Positions 52,041 to 60,019 of a stretch of 64,000 bases of DNA are shown piece after piece. Both the position numbers and the translations under genes were made by a program. Origin of the DNA: Saccharofermentans sp. (GTDB lineage: Bacteria; Bacillota; Clostridia; Saccharofermentanales; Saccharofermentanaceae); contig JAKSRC010000006.1 in NCBI GenBank assembly GCA_024403855.1, positions 20,236 to 84,235 on the forward strand. Reading direction: 5' to 3'. The notes beneath the pieces are model-generated. The model made no database searches, was not told the DNA's origin, and worked only from the letters and a program-made list of their open reading frames with translations. The first letter of the stretch is position 1. Every line of letters begins with the position of its first letter.

Positions 52041-54080
52041 TCATCCTTTGGATATCATTTCTTTAAGTTCTTCTATACCGATTATCGGAACCCCAAGTTC
52101 TCTGGCCTTTCTCTCTTTGGATCCGGCATCAGCACCCATGAGAAGATAAGAAGTCTTCTTGGATACGGAAGATACAGGTTTTCCTCCATTGCTCTCAATG
52201 AGTTTTTCAGCATCGCTCCTGGACATGCCTTCAAGCGTACCGGTAATGCAGAATGTAAGTCCGGCCAAAGAAGTGCCGGCAACTTCGCTTTCAGCCTTTG
52301 CGAAATTAAGTCCGAGAGTCTTAAGGCGCTCTAAAAGCGTCTTGTTGCCTTCGTCCTTGAAGAAATCCATGATACCTTCAGAAGATATATCACCGATATC
52401 CTGAACAGCAAGAAGCGTGTCCTTGTCCGCTTCAGCTATGGCATCGATAGAACCGAAAGTTCTTATTAATTCTTTAGCAGTTGCTTTTCCGACGCCTGGA
52501 ATTCCAAGTCCTGCAAGAACCTTGTCAGCAGGTGTAGCAAGCTTTGCTTCCTCAATGGCACTTAATAACTTGTCCGTGTTCTTTTCGAGACCTAAAAGCT
52601 TATTTGCAATCAACTGGTCACGGTTGTTTTTAAGCTCGAAAATATCAGCTATATCCTTGATATAACCTTCTTCTGTGAGCTTCCTGATATACTCTGCTCC
52701 GAAGCCCTTTATATCCATGCAGTCACGAGATACAAAGTTAACGATGCGGTTAACGATCGTTCCGGGACACATGAGATTTACGCACTTAAGATCTACGCCA
52801 CCCTCATCTCTTGAAAGCTTGTGGCCACAGATCGGACAGTTGTCAGGCATCTTATAAGGCTTCCAGTCAGAAGGTCTCTTAGCTTTATTAACATCTTTTA
52901 CTTTAGGAATAATCTCTCCGGATTTGTATACGAGAATTGTATCGCCTATTCCAAGTCCCAACTGGTCTATAAAATCCTGGTTGTGGAGCGTTGCTCGCGA
53001 AACAGAGGTTCCACAAAGACTGATAGGTTCAAAGACAGCTACAGGTGTAACTCTGCCTGTTCTTCCTGTGTTAACTTCAACATCAAGGAGTCTGGTCTCC
53101 TTAACCTCCGGCGGATACTTATAAGCTATAGCCCATCTCGGGAATTTGATTGTATTGCCGAGCTGATTTCTTGCAGAAAGATTATTAAGCTTAACTACAG
53201 CACCATCGATATCGTATTCAAGGTCACCCCTGATCTCACCGATCTTAGTAATTGCATCCCATACTTCATCAGCAGTCTTGCACTTAAAGCACTGTTCAAT
53301 TACCTTCACGCCATTGCGCTTCAGGTATTCATAACCCTCCAGGTGCGTCTGGAAGGTGACGCCACGTGTCTCCTGGACATTAAAAATGAAAAGAGAAAGT
53401 CCTCTTTCCTTAGTTATTCTGGTATCGATCTGCCTTAACGTACCGGCAGCACAATTTCTGGGATTTGCGAATGTCTTCTTTCCCTCTTCTTCAGCCTTTG
53501 CATTTACACTTTCAAAGGCCTTTCTTGTCATGTAGACTTCGCCTCTGATCTCAATATAAGGAACGGGCTCTTTGAGTTGTCTTACGACATCAGGAATCTG
53601 CTTGGCATTCATGGTGACATCTTCACCTTCAGTGATTCCGTCGCCTCTTGTAACAGCAAGCTTGAGCTCACCTTCTTCATAGCGGAGAGCCATCGACAAA
53701 CCGTCAATCTTTGTCTCGACCAGGAATTCTGCCTCATCGCCGAACTCTTCTCTCATGGAGTTTACGAATTCGTAGACGTCTTCCTTTTCGAAAACATCCT
53801 GAAGGCTTAACATCGGAACATTATGTTTTACAAGGATTCCCTTCTCAGCCTTCCAGCCGACTCTCTTGGACGGAGATTCAGGAACAATCCAGTCAGGGTG
53901 TGCCTTCTCAATCTCCTTGAGACGGTTGTTCATGGAATCATATTCATAATCTGATATCTCAGGTTCGTCCTTGGAATAATAGAGTTCAGCAAAATGATTC
54001 AGCTTTTTGACGAGCTCTAAGTATTCGTTACGTTCCTGCTCTTCACTGTTCAGAGCCGAAAAAATATCAAGCTGTTCCAT
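52041..54080 (-). CDS. ligA: NAD-dependent DNA ligase
   Basis: LigA seals nicks in replication and repair. The 679 residues contain the Ia and adenylation domains with the active Lys in VETKIDGLSMALRY (about 119), GEVYM, the OB fold, a C4 zinc finger (CPICG ... CVNLMCPG, about 410-435), helix-hairpin-helix repeats (about 450-580, GIPGVGKATAKEL) and a C-terminal BRCT domain (LAGLTFCITGTLEGM, about 600). All parts are complete. ATG at 54080 follows GGAGG by seven bases. It starts one base before the upstream membrane gene ends, allowing coupled translation. Confidence 0.97.
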   Translation of the reverse strand: MEQLDIFSALNSEEQERNEYLELVKKLNHFAELYYSKDEPEISDYEYDSMNNRLKEIEKAHPDWIVPESPSKRVGWKAEKGILVKHNVPMLSLQDVFEKEDVYEFVNSMREEFGDEAEFLVETKIDGLSMALRYEEGELKLAVTRGDGITEGEDVTMNAKQIPDVVRQLKEPVPYIEIRGEVYMTRKAFESVNAKAEEEGKKTFANPRNCAAGTLRQIDTRITKERGLSLFIFNVQETRGVTFQTHLEGYEYLKRNGVKVIEQCFKCKTADEVWDAITKIGEIRGDLEYDIDGAVVKLNNLSARNQLGNTIKFPRWAIAYKYPPEVKETRLLDVEVNTGRTGRVTPVAVFEPISLCGTSVSRATLHNQDFIDQLGLGIGDTILVYKSGEIIPKVKDVNKAKRPSDWKPYKMPDNCPICGHKLSRDEGGVDLKCVNLMCPGTIVNRIVNFVSRDCMDIKGFGAEYIRKLTEEGYIKDIADIFELKNNRDQLIANKLLGLEKNTDKLLSAIEEAKLATPADKVLAGLGIPGVGKATAKELIRTFGSIDAIAEADKDTLLAVQDIGDISSEGIMDFFKDEGNKTLLERLKTLGLNFAKAESEVAGTSLAGLTFCITGTLEGMSRSDAEKLIESNGGKPVSSVSKKTSYLLMGADAGSKERKARELGVPIIGIEELKEMISKG

Positions 54081-54081
54081 T

Positions 54082-54741
54082 TCATTTCCTCCTGCCGATA
54101 GTAGCAAGATAGATTATCGGTAAAACGGCAAAAGCGGTAAGGAATAATCCCCAAACCACTTCCGGAATTCCGGCGACACCTGCAAAGCTTTGAGTAATAT
54201 TCAGATCGTTATATCTGGTGATATAGAGAAGCTTGCCAAGTACACCATTAAGTTTTGACAAAGGGACAAAAAGCAAAGAATTGACCAATGCTATAGTAGT
54301 CGAATAAGTATATGTGTCGTTAAACCACTTAAGACCATCTTCGAACTTGAAGATATAAAAGGCCAGTCCTACTGCTGCGGGAATAGCAAGGCAGATAGCA
54401 TCGCCAATGCCTACGGAACGGTTGATTATGCTCCTGATTACCAACATGGCAATGAATACCGTTGATATAACGCACGGCATAAAGATGCCTACCCTGGTCG
54501 ATTCAAACTTCTGAAGCAGGATAATCACCGATACTATTACTACATACGTAATAAGTGACAAAGCTATTCCGTTAGCTCCAATGCCGCTTCCTGCATACTG
54601 AACAACAGTGGCAATAAAACGCACAAAAATATGGAAGGGCTCTGTAATCAGAGTCCCCCATAAAAACAGCATTATTATCGAAATAATACCAGCTCGTTCT
54701 TCGCTTCTCATATCAAAACGTGACGCACTTGAAAGCGCCAA
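54082..54741 (-). CDS. Polytopic membrane protein of unknown function
   Basis: I do not recognise a family. The 219 residues form six or so helices (about 19-40, 48-60, 62-80, 88-105, 112-128, 145-165, 190-212). Loops are short and carry few charges. The start is uncertain: the long frame begins with TTG at 54741, and an ATG at 54711 (MRSEERAG) is the alternative; neither has a good ribosome site. Its stop lies within the ligA ribosome-site region, so it is in the ligA operon after the PC4-like gene. Confidence 0.7.
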   Translation of the reverse strand: MALSSASRFDMRSEERAGIISIIMLFLWGTLITEPFHIFVRFIATVVQYAGSGIGANGIALSLITYVVIVSVIILLQKFESTRVGIFMPCVISTVFIAMLVIRSIINRSVGIGDAICLAIPAAVGLAFYIFKFEDGLKWFNDTYTYSTTIALVNSLLFVPLSKLNGVLGKLLYITRYNDLNITQSFAGVAGIPEVVWGLFLTAFAVLPIIYLATIGRRK

Positions 54742-54766
54742 TCAATACTTAATTAAAGACGAAATA

Positions 54767-55009
54767 TTACTCGTCGAGAGAAGTGAAGTCGCCGTCCTCA
54801 AGATAAGCCTTGAGAGTGTTGTATTCTTCGAAATCAAGAGAAATACCCTTACCGACCTTCTCATGGTTCGGGCCCCAATCACGAATGTCGAGCTTCGGCT
54901 TACCGTTATTCCACTTAACAATATTAAGCTCACGCTGCCAACCGGACTTATTCTCCTTGAGAATTCCGATCTGCTGGACGATCTCGTATGTGATTTCTGT
55001 CTTAGGCAT
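54767..55009 (-). CDS. PC4/YdbC-like ssDNA-binding protein
   Basis: The 80 residues match the small YdbC/PC4 family: EITYEIVQQIGILKENKSGWQRELNIVKWNNGKPKLDIRDW (cited by GWQRELNIVKWN, about 24, and DIRDWGPNHEKVGKGI, about 41), with a C-terminal helix FEEYNTLKAYL. In Lactococcus and others, YdbC binds single-stranded DNA as a dimer. The sharing of an operon with ligA fits a nucleic acid role. AGGAGG precedes the ATG. Confidence 0.88.
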   Translation of the reverse strand: MPKTEITYEIVQQIGILKENKSGWQRELNIVKWNNGKPKLDIRDWGPNHEKVGKGISLDFEEYNTLKAYLEDGDFTSLDE

Positions 55010-55111
55010 CCTACATTCCTCCTATGAAAATCAAAATTGATTGTTTGAATTATAACACACGTTCGGCGTCTGCATATTATATAATTAAGAAAAAAGAGAA
55101 AGGACTTTAAA

Positions 55112-56005
55112 ATGGATAAGATATTAGTGGTTGCATTAATACTTTCAGCGATAATTCTGCTTGGTATCCTCTGGTGCCTGACAGAACCATTCATCCTCAT
55201 CAAAGATAGAACAACATTAAAAAAGTCCTCTCTTACAAGTGAAGCTATAAGCGAGAAGACAATCAGAAAACTTCCACGCACCACCAAGAACAATTCAGAA
55301 GATCCTGATTTCAGATTCTTTTTCTTCTCGGACATTCATACAGAATGGTGTCCTGCTAACGCCAAGCGCCTCTGTAACGCAATCAGAGACGCTCAGAAGC
55401 GTTCTCAGATCGATGCCGTCTTATTTGGTGGTGACATTGTCACATATCCCCAGAACGCCGAGAAGGGCTATAAATACCTTTCTATAGTAAGCAGTTTCTG
55501 TAAGGAAAATGGTATTCCCTTCTATGGGATTTCAGGTAACCACGATCTCGAGCTTAAAAATGCCCCTGAAAAATCAGGATTCGTAAGTCTTGATCTTACT
55601 TCAACAAATGTAACCTCTAAAGACAAGAAGCATACCATTTGTATAACAGGCGTTCCTGATTCCGGTAAGCTTAACCGCATCTGGCAGAAAAAGCTTTCTT
55701 GCAGCAATGAGCATCCGGTATTGCTTCTGGCACATAATCCTGATTCACTTTTGCACATTGATGCTGATTCGAGACCTGACTTCATGCTTTCAGGACATTT
55801 GCATGGTGGTCAGATGAAGCTTCCTTTTCGCTTCGAGTTTAACGTATTAAGGACAACCGACACATTCCCAAAGATGAATGTAATCGAAGGCCACTTCAAC
55901 ATCACCGGAACAGAAGTATTCATTTCAAGGGGTGTTGGATGCGGTATTCTTCCTTTTAGATTTATATCTTTTCCTGAAGCTACAATAGTCGAGATAAAAC
56001 TCTGA
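55112..56005 (+). CDS. Membrane-anchored metallophosphoesterase
   Basis: The 297-residue protein has one N-terminal helix (about 3-22) and a calcineurin-like phosphoesterase domain with all metal motifs: FFFSDIHTEW (about 72), GGDIV (about 108), GNHDLE (about 145), LLAHNPD (about 208) and SGHLHGGQ (about 228). This group (YkuE/YaeI-like) hydrolyses phosphodiesters or lipid A-related substrates in other bacteria; here the substrate is not known. It is transcribed alone towards gap, with a repeat-containing gap before that gene's terminator. Confidence 0.9.
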   Translation: MDKILVVALILSAIILLGILWCLTEPFILIKDRTTLKKSSLTSEAISEKTIRKLPRTTKNNSEDPDFRFFFFSDIHTEWCPANAKRLCNAIRDAQKRSQIDAVLFGGDIVTYPQNAEKGYKYLSIVSSFCKENGIPFYGISGNHDLELKNAPEKSGFVSLDLTSTNVTSKDKKHTICITGVPDSGKLNRIWQKKLSCSNEHPVLLLAHNPDSLLHIDADSRPDFMLSGHLHGGQMKLPFRFEFNVLRTTDTFPKMNVIEGHFNITGTEVFISRGVGCGILPFRFISFPEATIVEIKL

Positions 56006-56054
56006 TCAATATTCCTGCTTGCCGTGTCGCCAATTGATCGCTCTGGTACGAAAT

Positions 56055-56143
56055 ATTCACAGAAAACGTCAATTTCGTGAATAAATCGTGCACTTTGGGC
56101 TGATATTCACGCTACGTTCACGGAAATCGCAATTTTCGTGAAT
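56055..56143. repeat. Two imperfect hairpin repeats, 61 bp apart
   Basis: Unit 1 (56055-56082) and unit 2 (56116-56143) both have TTCAC at the left and TTTCGTGAAT at the right and fold on themselves. Unit 2 forms an 11-bp stem with one mismatch around CGCA. ATTCAC or GTGAAT recurs six times from 56055 to 56154. Confidence 0.65.
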
Positions 56144-56192
56144 CCTACGTGAATGAGTTGCCCGCTCCTCAGATTCCGTAAAAAGCAAAAAA

Positions 56193-56218
56193 GAGGCTGC
56201 CTCAAATGAGACAGCCTC
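56193..56218 (-). terminator. Terminator of gap
   Basis: GAGGCTGCCTC and GAGACAGCCTC (11-bp stem, one mismatch) enclose AAAT; TTTTTTGCTTTTT follows on the minus strand. Confidence 0.9.
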
Positions 56219-56244
56219 TATAATCAATTTCTTAAAGCCAGTTA

Positions 56245-57279
56245 TTAGCCGAGCTCTGCGAAGTACTTGATTGTTCTTACCATCTGAGATGTGTAAGAAT
56301 TCTCGTTGTCGTACCAAGATACAACCTGTACAAGAGAGTTACCATCATCCATCTTGGAAACCATTGTCTGGTTAGCATCGAAGAGGGAACCATATCTCAT
56401 ACCAACGATATCAGCAGAAACGAGCTTCTCTTCTGTGTAGCCGAAAGACTCTGTAACAGCAGCCTTCATAGCAGCGTTGATACCATCAACTGTAGCCTCA
56501 CCCTTAACAACAGCGTGAAGGATTGTTGTAGAACCAGTTGTTGTAGGAACTCTCTGAGCAGCACCGATAAGCTTACCGTTAAGCTCAGGAATTACAAGAC
56601 CGATAGCCTTAGCAGCACCTGTTGAGTTAGGTACGATGTTAGCAGCACCAGCTCTTGCTCTCTGAAGGTCACCCTTTCTCTGAGGGCCGTCAAGGATCAT
56701 CTGATCACCTGTGTAAGCGTGAACTGTTGTCATGATACCGCTCTGGATTGCAGCGTAGTCATTAAGAGCCTTTGTCATAGGAGCAAGGCAGTTTGTTGTG
56801 CAAGAAGCAGCAGAAATGATCTTGTCATCAGGTGTCAATGTTGTGTGGTTAACGTTGAATACGATTGTAGGAAGATCCTTACCTGCAGGAGCAGAAATAA
56901 CAACCTTCTTAGCACCAGCATTGATGTGAGCCTGAGCCTTATCCTTAGATGTATAGAAACCTGTGCACTCGAGAACTACGTCTACACCGAGCTCACCCCA
57001 AGGGCAATTGTTAGCATCAGCTTCCTTGTAGATCTTAAGTGTCTTACCGTCTACTGTGATTGTGTTAGCTTCGTCATCAGCAGAAACTGTGTGCTTATTC
57101 TCACCGAATACACCACAGTATCCACCCTGTGCTGTGTCATACTTGAGAAGGTGAGCGAGCATGGAAGGCTTTGTAAGATCGTTGATAGCAACTACTTCAT
57201 AACCCTCAGCGCCGAACATCTGTCTGAAAGCAAGACGACCGATACGACCGAAACCGTTAATCGCAACTTTTACTGCCAT
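56245..57279 (-). CDS. gap: Glyceraldehyde-3-phosphate dehydrogenase, type I
   Basis: The glycolytic enzyme oxidises glyceraldehyde 3-phosphate with NAD. The 344 residues include the nucleotide-binding [10 protein letters not shown] (about 8), the catalytic Cys in [12 protein letters not shown] (about 157), the active His in [10 protein letters not shown] (about 184) and [14 protein letters not shown] at the C-terminus. It is a few residues longer than usual at internal loops ([12 protein letters not shown]). AGGAGG precedes the start. It has a strong terminator and codon use consistent with high expression. No other glycolysis genes flank it. Confidence 0.97.
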   Translation of the reverse strand: MAVKVAINGFGRIGRLAFRQMFGAEGYEVVAINDLTKPSMLAHLLKYDTAQGGYCGVFGENKHTVSADDEANTITVDGKTLKIYKEADANNCPWGELGVDVVLECTGFYTSKDKAQAHINAGAKKVVISAPAGKDLPTIVFNVNHTTLTPDDKIISAASCTTNCLAPMTKALNDYAAIQSGIMTTVHAYTGDQMILDGPQRKGDLQRARAGAANIVPNSTGAAKAIGLVIPELNGKLIGAAQRVPTTTGSTTILHAVVKGEATVDGINAAMKAAVTESFGYTEEKLVSADIVGMRYGSLFDANQTMVSKMDDGNSLVQVVSWYDNENSYTSQMVRTIKYFAELG

Positions 57280-57506
57280 ATTGAATTCCTCCTAAATTCC
57301 CTGAACGGGATTATTAAACTAAATAGTGCTCTTTGGCTTGCACCTTAAGAATTTTACTCTACCAATGAATTGTTTTCCACAGAAATTTTGTCATTAGATT
57401 GTAAATTTTAATAAAAAAGGTTGTTATTGCCACCTTTTTCCCTCAAACGATTTTTGCTTCATTGTTTGCGTGATATAATTTTCGCAATATTTAAGGAGCG
57501 AAAAGC

Positions 57507-58997
57507 ATGTCCAAGAGTCTCACTGTTAAGAATAAACTACCCGGTTTATTTAAATATTTTCTGCTTTTATTCCCTTTTGTGATTGCCTTATTCCAGTGGC
57601 ATTCACTTGATAACGACTTTTATTTCCTGTATCCGACCGGCGAATACATCTTAAATAACGGATTTCCCCATACGGATATCCTTTCGATGCACACCGGCAT
57701 GAACATAGTCGTTCAGCAGTGGCTCTCATCCGTCATTTTCTATCTTGTATACTCCAAGCTCGGCAAAATCGGCCTTTTTGCTCTTATCTATCTGGTTTAT
57801 GCAGGCATCTGCTACTTTACCTATCGCCTGAATATCCTTATTACAAAAAATGAACTTGTTTCACTGGTGCTTGCTGCCATCAGCAATATCCTCATCTACA
57901 AGCCGTTTATTGTAACAAGACCCCAGACATTTACTTTCCTTGTTTTATTGATTGAGATCTACATTCTCGAAAAGTACGTCCAGACCAAAAAGATCTCATA
58001 TCTTATAGGAATTCCCGTTCTTTCACTGTTGCTCATTAATCTTCACGCTTCAATGTGGCCCATGATGTTCGTATTCATGCTGCCCTTCATAGCAGGCGCC
58101 ATACCGGTAAAGATCAAGAATGTCATTGAATTAAAGGCAGAAGGCAACATTCTCCACCTTTTGGGAGCACTGGCAATCGGTGCTGCAATGGGCTTTATCA
58201 ATCCCTATGGTATGAGCAATGTATTCTATCTTTTGTCCTCTTACGGCGATAACCAGTTAGCTGATACCATTTTAGAGATGCTTCCGTCCGATATTGGCTC
58301 TACAAGCGGAAAGATCCTTTTCGGAGTAATTATCCTGATGGGACTTATCGGTTTCTTTTATAAGAAGAGTTCAATCACCGTCAGACATCTGTGCCTTTTG
58401 CTCGGAACACTCCTTCTCGCGTTGTTACACCGCAAAGGCGTTCTCTATTTCTATATTTACGGAATCTCTGCCTTCTCCTGCGCACTGAAAGATCTGGAGA
58501 TTGAAATTCCTTCCAAGATCAGGAGCAAGATAACAGGCCGCGTTCAGGCTTTGCTTTTCGTAATGCTTGTTATTTTTACAGTAGGACTTTGTGGCATTAA
58601 TCTTAAGAAATCAATCGACTTCATGCCCGCAAGCATGGCTCATTACGATCGTCTTGATGAAGTCTCCGAAATCCTCAATAAGAGTTCTGAACCCGTTGTG
58701 CTTTATACAAATTTCGGCGATGGCCAGTATATGGAATACAAAGGATTCCGTCCGTATATTGATGGCAGAGCAGAACTTTTCCTGCAGCAGAATAACGGCG
58801 AATTCGATTACTATGGTGAATACTACCAGTTAAGAACTGCTCATATGTACTATAGAGATTTCACTGATAAGTATCAGTTCAATTATCTCCTGGTAAACGG
58901 CAGTTCCGACAGATATCTTCTGATGTCACTTCTCTACGATGAGGATTTTGAACTGGCATATGAAAAAGGCGAAGTTTATCTTTTCGCAAGGAAATAA
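57507..58997 (+). CDS. GT-C-like polytopic membrane protein
   Basis: The 496-residue protein has about ten helices. The first outside loop has SLDNDFYFLYPTGEYILNNGFPHTDILS (cited by DNDFYF, about 34, and NGFPHTD, about 51) and VVQQWLSSVIFY, a pattern of GT-C type membrane proteins with acidic residues in the first loop. The final 110 residues are an outside domain with PYIDGRAELFLQQNNGEF (about 422) and YRDFTDKYQFNYLLVNGS. It may transfer sugars from a lipid carrier, but this is inferred from fold style alone. GAGCG and AAGGAG precede the ATG, with TATAAT at 57474-57479. Confidence 0.75.
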   Translation: MSKSLTVKNKLPGLFKYFLLLFPFVIALFQWHSLDNDFYFLYPTGEYILNNGFPHTDILSMHTGMNIVVQQWLSSVIFYLVYSKLGKIGLFALIYLVYAGICYFTYRLNILITKNELVSLVLAAISNILIYKPFIVTRPQTFTFLVLLIEIYILEKYVQTKKISYLIGIPVLSLLLINLHASMWPMMFVFMLPFIAGAIPVKIKNVIELKAEGNILHLLGALAIGAAMGFINPYGMSNVFYLLSSYGDNQLADTILEMLPSDIGSTSGKILFGVIILMGLIGFFYKKSSITVRHLCLLLGTLLLALLHRKGVLYFYIYGISAFSCALKDLEIEIPSKIRSKITGRVQALLFVMLVIFTVGLCGINLKKSIDFMPASMAHYDRLDEVSEILNKSSEPVVLYTNFGDGQYMEYKGFRPYIDGRAELFLQQNNGEFDYYGEYYQLRTAHMYYRDFTDKYQFNYLLVNGSSDRYLLMSLLYDEDFELAYEKGEVYLFARK

Positions 58998-59007
58998 TAA
59001 CTTCGCC
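58968..59007. terminator. Possible terminator between the GT-C-like gene and trmB
   Basis: GGCGAAGTT (58968-58976) and AACTTCGCC (58999-59007) form nine perfect pairs across the end of the plus-strand gene. The loop of 22 bases is long. Confidence 0.45.
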
Positions 59008-59014
59008 ATTTGAT

Positions 59015-59662
59015 TTACATTTGAGCAACTACTCTTTTTATCGGGATACCCTGATCAGCAAATTTCTGTTCAAATTCAGTGCGGATATTCTGTTCATTCC
59101 ATTCACTGTTGTGAAGGTCTCTTGTGACATCTGTCAGAGCAAAACCCATTTCCTCAAATTCAACTAACGAGAAATCGAAAAGATCATCGTTATCAGTCTT
59201 GAATTCGATAGCACCGCCCTGCTTCATCATGACCTTGTACTTGGCAAGGAAATCACGATAAGTAAGACGTCTCTTGGGCTTGTTCTGTCTGGTCCAGGGA
59301 TCAGAGAAATTGAGGAACATTCTGTCAATTTCATTTTCCTCAAAATAATTCTCGATAATTCCGGCATCGCCTCTGATGAAGAACAGATTAGGAATCTCAA
59401 GTTCGTGAGCCTTTTCAATTGCTGCAAGAGTTACCGAAGCATCTCTTTCCATAGCAATATAAAGAACTTCCGGATGTCTTAAAGCCATCTCAGTGCAGAA
59501 CTTTCCTTTTCCACATCCAATCTCAAGCCAGACCGGTACATCTTTATCGAAGCCGCAAGCTTCCCTCCACTTGCCGCGATTAAGCATAGGCGCATCAAAC
59601 CAGCGCTCATGGCACTTGTCCATACGCTGAGGGATATTGCGCTTTGTTCTCATTCTAGCCAT
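59015..59662 (-). CDS. trmB: tRNA (guanine-N7)-methyltransferase
   Basis: TrmB methylates G46 of tRNA with SAM. The 215 residues include VWLEIGCGKGKFCTEMALRHP (EIGCGKG at about 47, the SAM site), YIAMERDASV, IDRMFLNFSDPWTRQNKPKRRLTYRDFL (cited by LNFSDPW, about 118, and RRLTYRDFL, about 132) and a C-terminal TEFEQKFADQGIPI. This is the complete family pattern. It is 3 bases after the HIT gene and ends close to the converging GT-C-like gene. Confidence 0.96.
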   Translation of the reverse strand: MARMRTKRNIPQRMDKCHERWFDAPMLNRGKWREACGFDKDVPVWLEIGCGKGKFCTEMALRHPEVLYIAMERDASVTLAAIEKAHELEIPNLFFIRGDAGIIENYFEENEIDRMFLNFSDPWTRQNKPKRRLTYRDFLAKYKVMMKQGGAIEFKTDNDDLFDFSLVEFEEMGFALTDVTRDLHNSEWNEQNIRTEFEQKFADQGIPIKRVVAQM

Positions 59663-59665
59663 GGA

Positions 59666-60007
59666 TCAGATCATCTTCTCCGTCATCTTTGTGCCGCCGA
59701 TTACATGGAAGTGAACATGCATAACTGTCTGTCCGGCATCTTCACCACAGTTATTAATCGTTCTGAAGGCACCACTAACGCCCTTGATCTTGGCAACTTC
59801 AGCAATAGCCTTTGTAATCTCTTCTGAATAAACTGCACCCTCAGGATCAGATGCAAGTTCATTGATATCAGCGAAATGCTTTTTAGGAACTACAAGGGCA
59901 TGGACCGGAGCTACCGGATTAATGTCATTGAAGCAGTATACATAGTCGTTCTCATATACTTTGCTTGACGGAATCTTGCCGGCAATAATATCACAAAAAA
60001 TGCACAT
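59666..60007 (-). CDS. HIT-family nucleotide hydrolase (HinT-like)
   Basis: The 113-residue protein has the HIT motif HVHFHVIGG (about 97-105), with CIFCDIIAGKIPSSKVYEND at the N-terminus and APVHALVVPKKHF (about 33). HinT enzymes split purine nucleoside phosphoramidates and aminoacyl-AMP. Position between alaS and trmB fits a role in clearing aminoacyl-adenylates, as inference only. A ribosome site AAGGAGAA precedes the ATG, 12 bases after alaS. Confidence 0.93.
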   Translation of the reverse strand: MCIFCDIIAGKIPSSKVYENDYVYCFNDINPVAPVHALVVPKKHFADINELASDPEGAVYSEEITKAIAEVAKIKGVSGAFRTINNCGEDAGQTVMHVHFHVIGGTKMTEKMI

Positions 60008-60019
60008 AGCTATTCTCCT

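Noticed and set aside
54742..55335. Minus-strand frame of 197 residues
   Set aside because: It overlaps the recognised PC4-like gene in another frame and the phosphoesterase gene, with Arg/Ser-rich shadow composition.
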